Shown piece by piece: positions 63,011 through 64,000 of a stretch of 64,000 nucleotides of DNA. The DNA comes from a bacterium (GTDB lineage Bacteria; Verrucomicrobiota; Verrucomicrobiia; Limisphaerales; UBA11358). The stretch is taken from contig JAJXXW010000018.1 of NCBI GenBank assembly GCA_021780905.1, forward strand, positions 62,001 to 126,000, in the 5' to 3' direction. The first letter of the stretch is position 1, and each line of letters starts with the position of its first letter. Below the pieces are notes generated by a model, which was given only the letters and a program-made list of their open reading frames with translations, was not told the origin of the DNA and made no database searches. The position numbers and the translations under genes are program-made.

Positions 63011-64000
63011 AGACACGGATTCAAAACAACAAACGCTGGGCCGCCGTCTGGCTCCTCGCGTTGGGCGGCGTCCAGGCCGCGTGCGCGGCGGAGACGCGAG
63101 TGCAACCAGACCTTGACACCCAATGGCGCTTTCATCTCGGCGATATCGCGGAAGCCAGCAACGCCGCCTTCGATGTCTCCGGCTGGCGAACACTGGATGT
63201 GCCGCATGATTGGAGCATTGAAGGGGATTATTGCCGAACCAATCCGGCGAATGTTCTGGGTGGCTGGCTGCCCGGCGGCGTCGGCTGGTATCGGCGCGAA
63301 ATTGAAATGCCGGCGGCGTGGCAGGGGAAAATCGTCACGGCGGCGTTTGATGGCGTTTACATGAACAGCGACGTCTGGCTCAACGGCGAGCGCGTCGGCG
63401 GGCGGCCTTACGGTTACCTGGGCTTCACCTGCGATTTGACCGCGCAGTTGAAACCGGGTCGCAATGTTCTGGCCGTGCGCGTGGACGATGCGCTTGAACC
63501 CAGCGCCCGCTGGTATCACGGCTGCGGCATTTATGGTCATGTGCGGCTGCGGGTTACTGATCCGGTGTCCGTGCCGGTGGACGGCGTGTTCGTGCAGACA
63601 CCGGAAGTGAGCGCCGCCGCCGCCACGGTCAGCGCCGCCGTCGAGGTGAAAAACCAGTCCGCCGGGGCGGCGGCGGTCGTGGTGGAGGTCGAAATATTTT
63701 CGGCCGATGGCAAAAGTGTCGCTGCGAAATCAGCGCCGGCCAGCCTGGCGCCGGACCAATTGCAGACGGTGGCACAGGTTTTGACCGTGCCGCTGCCCGC
63801 ACTTTGGTCCGTCGAAACGCCAACGCTCTACACGTTGAAAACGCGCATCCTGCGCGGCGGAAAAATGATTGACGAAGTGGCCACTCCGTTCGGCATCCGC
63901 AGCCTGAAGTTTGATCCGGACCAAGGATTTTTTCTGAATGGAAAACCGGTGAAACTCAAGGGCGTCTGCGAGCATCAGGGCGGCAGTCCGGTCGGCGCAG
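63007..64000 (+). CDS. GH2 beta-galactosidase-type enzyme, partial
   Basis: The first 331 codons are present; the window ends inside the gene. A signal peptide (W-A-A-V-W-L-L-A-L-G-G-V-Q-A) leads to the GH2 sugar-binding sandwich (W-R-T-L-D-V-P-H-D-W-S, G-V-G-W-Y-R-R-E, G-V-Y-M-N-S-D-V-W-L-N-G) and the start of the catalytic part (L-N-G-K-P-V-K-L-K-G-V-C-E-H-Q-G). The catalytic Glu residues lie beyond the end. GH2 includes beta-galactosidases, beta-mannosidases and glucuronidases; this start pattern is most like beta-galactosidases. Start overlaps the prior stop by ATGA. Confidence 0.9.
   Translation, partial: MKTRIQNNKRWAAVWLLALGGVQAACAAETRVQPDLDTQWRFHLGDIAEASNAAFDVSGWRTLDVPHDWSIEGDYCRTNPANVLGGWLPGGVGWYRREIEMPAAWQGKIVTAAFDGVYMNSDVWLNGERVGGRPYGYLGFTCDLTAQLKPGRNVLAVRVDDALEPSARWYHGCGIYGHVRLRVTDPVSVPVDGVFVQTPEVSAAAATVSAAVEVKNQSAGAAAVVVEVEIFSADGKSVAAKSAPASLAPDQLQTVAQVLTVPLPALWSVETPTLYTLKTRILRGGKMIDEVATPFGIRSLKFDPDQGFFLNGKPVKLKGVCEHQGGSPVGA

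Overview
The window looks like a high-GC (about 60%) chromosome segment of a Gram-negative bacterium, most likely in the Verrucomicrobiota (Pedosphaera/Limisphaerales-like). This is an inference, not a proof. It rests on few Shine-Dalgarno sites, abundant short palindromic and text-like dispersed repeats between genes, a eukaryote-type HisA, secreted PDZ, GH127 and GH2 proteins, and a secreted sugar dehydrogenase/cytochrome fusion. Housekeeping genes (dnaA, ileS, rpsP-khpA-trmD-rplS, prfB, parE, sufBC) show it is chromosomal. No tRNA, rRNA, CRISPR array or transposase gene was recognised.

Region 1 (1-18.3 kb) is an envelope-polysaccharide region. It opens with two broken genes: an acyltransferase tail and a frameshifted copy of the fkbH 5' end. 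A secreted PDZ/HEAT-like protein follows on the minus strand. Then comes a plus-strand run: FkbH-type HAD protein, acyl carrier protein, SGNH-like protein, a second SGNH-like protein, a 43-residue one-helix microprotein ending V-V-Y-Q-G-F, and an MBOAT acyltransferase. The layout matches the D-alanylation (Dlt) pathway: a loading enzyme, a carrier, an MBOAT, a DltX-like microprotein and a DltD-like SGNH protein. Here an FkbH enzyme replaces the adenylating DltA, so the transferred group may be glyceryl or another hydroxyacyl group. Downstream are a MaoC hydratase and an SDR (sitting inside a broken VOC gene), a flippase, a glycosyltransferase and a methyltransferase. On the minus strand follow an acyltransferase-3/SGNH pair, a NusG-like antiterminator and an ABC ATPase.

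Region 2 (18.4-23.4 kb) holds dnaA on the minus strand, an AT-rich upstream region with DnaA-box-like sites (candidate oriC), a possible small transcript with its own terminator, and ileS.

Region 3 (23.5-38 kb) holds an RND efflux operon (outer-membrane factor, adaptor, pump) with a decayed histidine kinase, a YncE-like propeller protein, a 976-residue sugar dehydrogenase/dihaem fusion, eukaryote-type hisA, a GbsR/MarR regulator, an NAD(P)-binding gene with an amber stop, small secreted and Uma2-family proteins, and almost 1 kb of palindromic repeats.

Region 4 (38.2-47 kb) holds rpsP-khpA-trmD-rplS (no rimM), a very large double transglutaminase-like exported protein, a coiled-coil protein with a small lipoprotein, 5-formyl-THF cyclo-ligase, TatD and a chimeric gene fragment.

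Region 5 (47-64 kb) holds a type ISP-like DNA methyltransferase with repeat DNA inserted in frame, a 15-copy 21-bp minisatellite, parE, fur-sufB-sufC with a palindromic operator, a CDP-tyvelose-epimerase-like gene, prfB with its programmed +1 frameshift, and a GH127 / propeller / GH2 glycan-degradation cluster cut by the window end.
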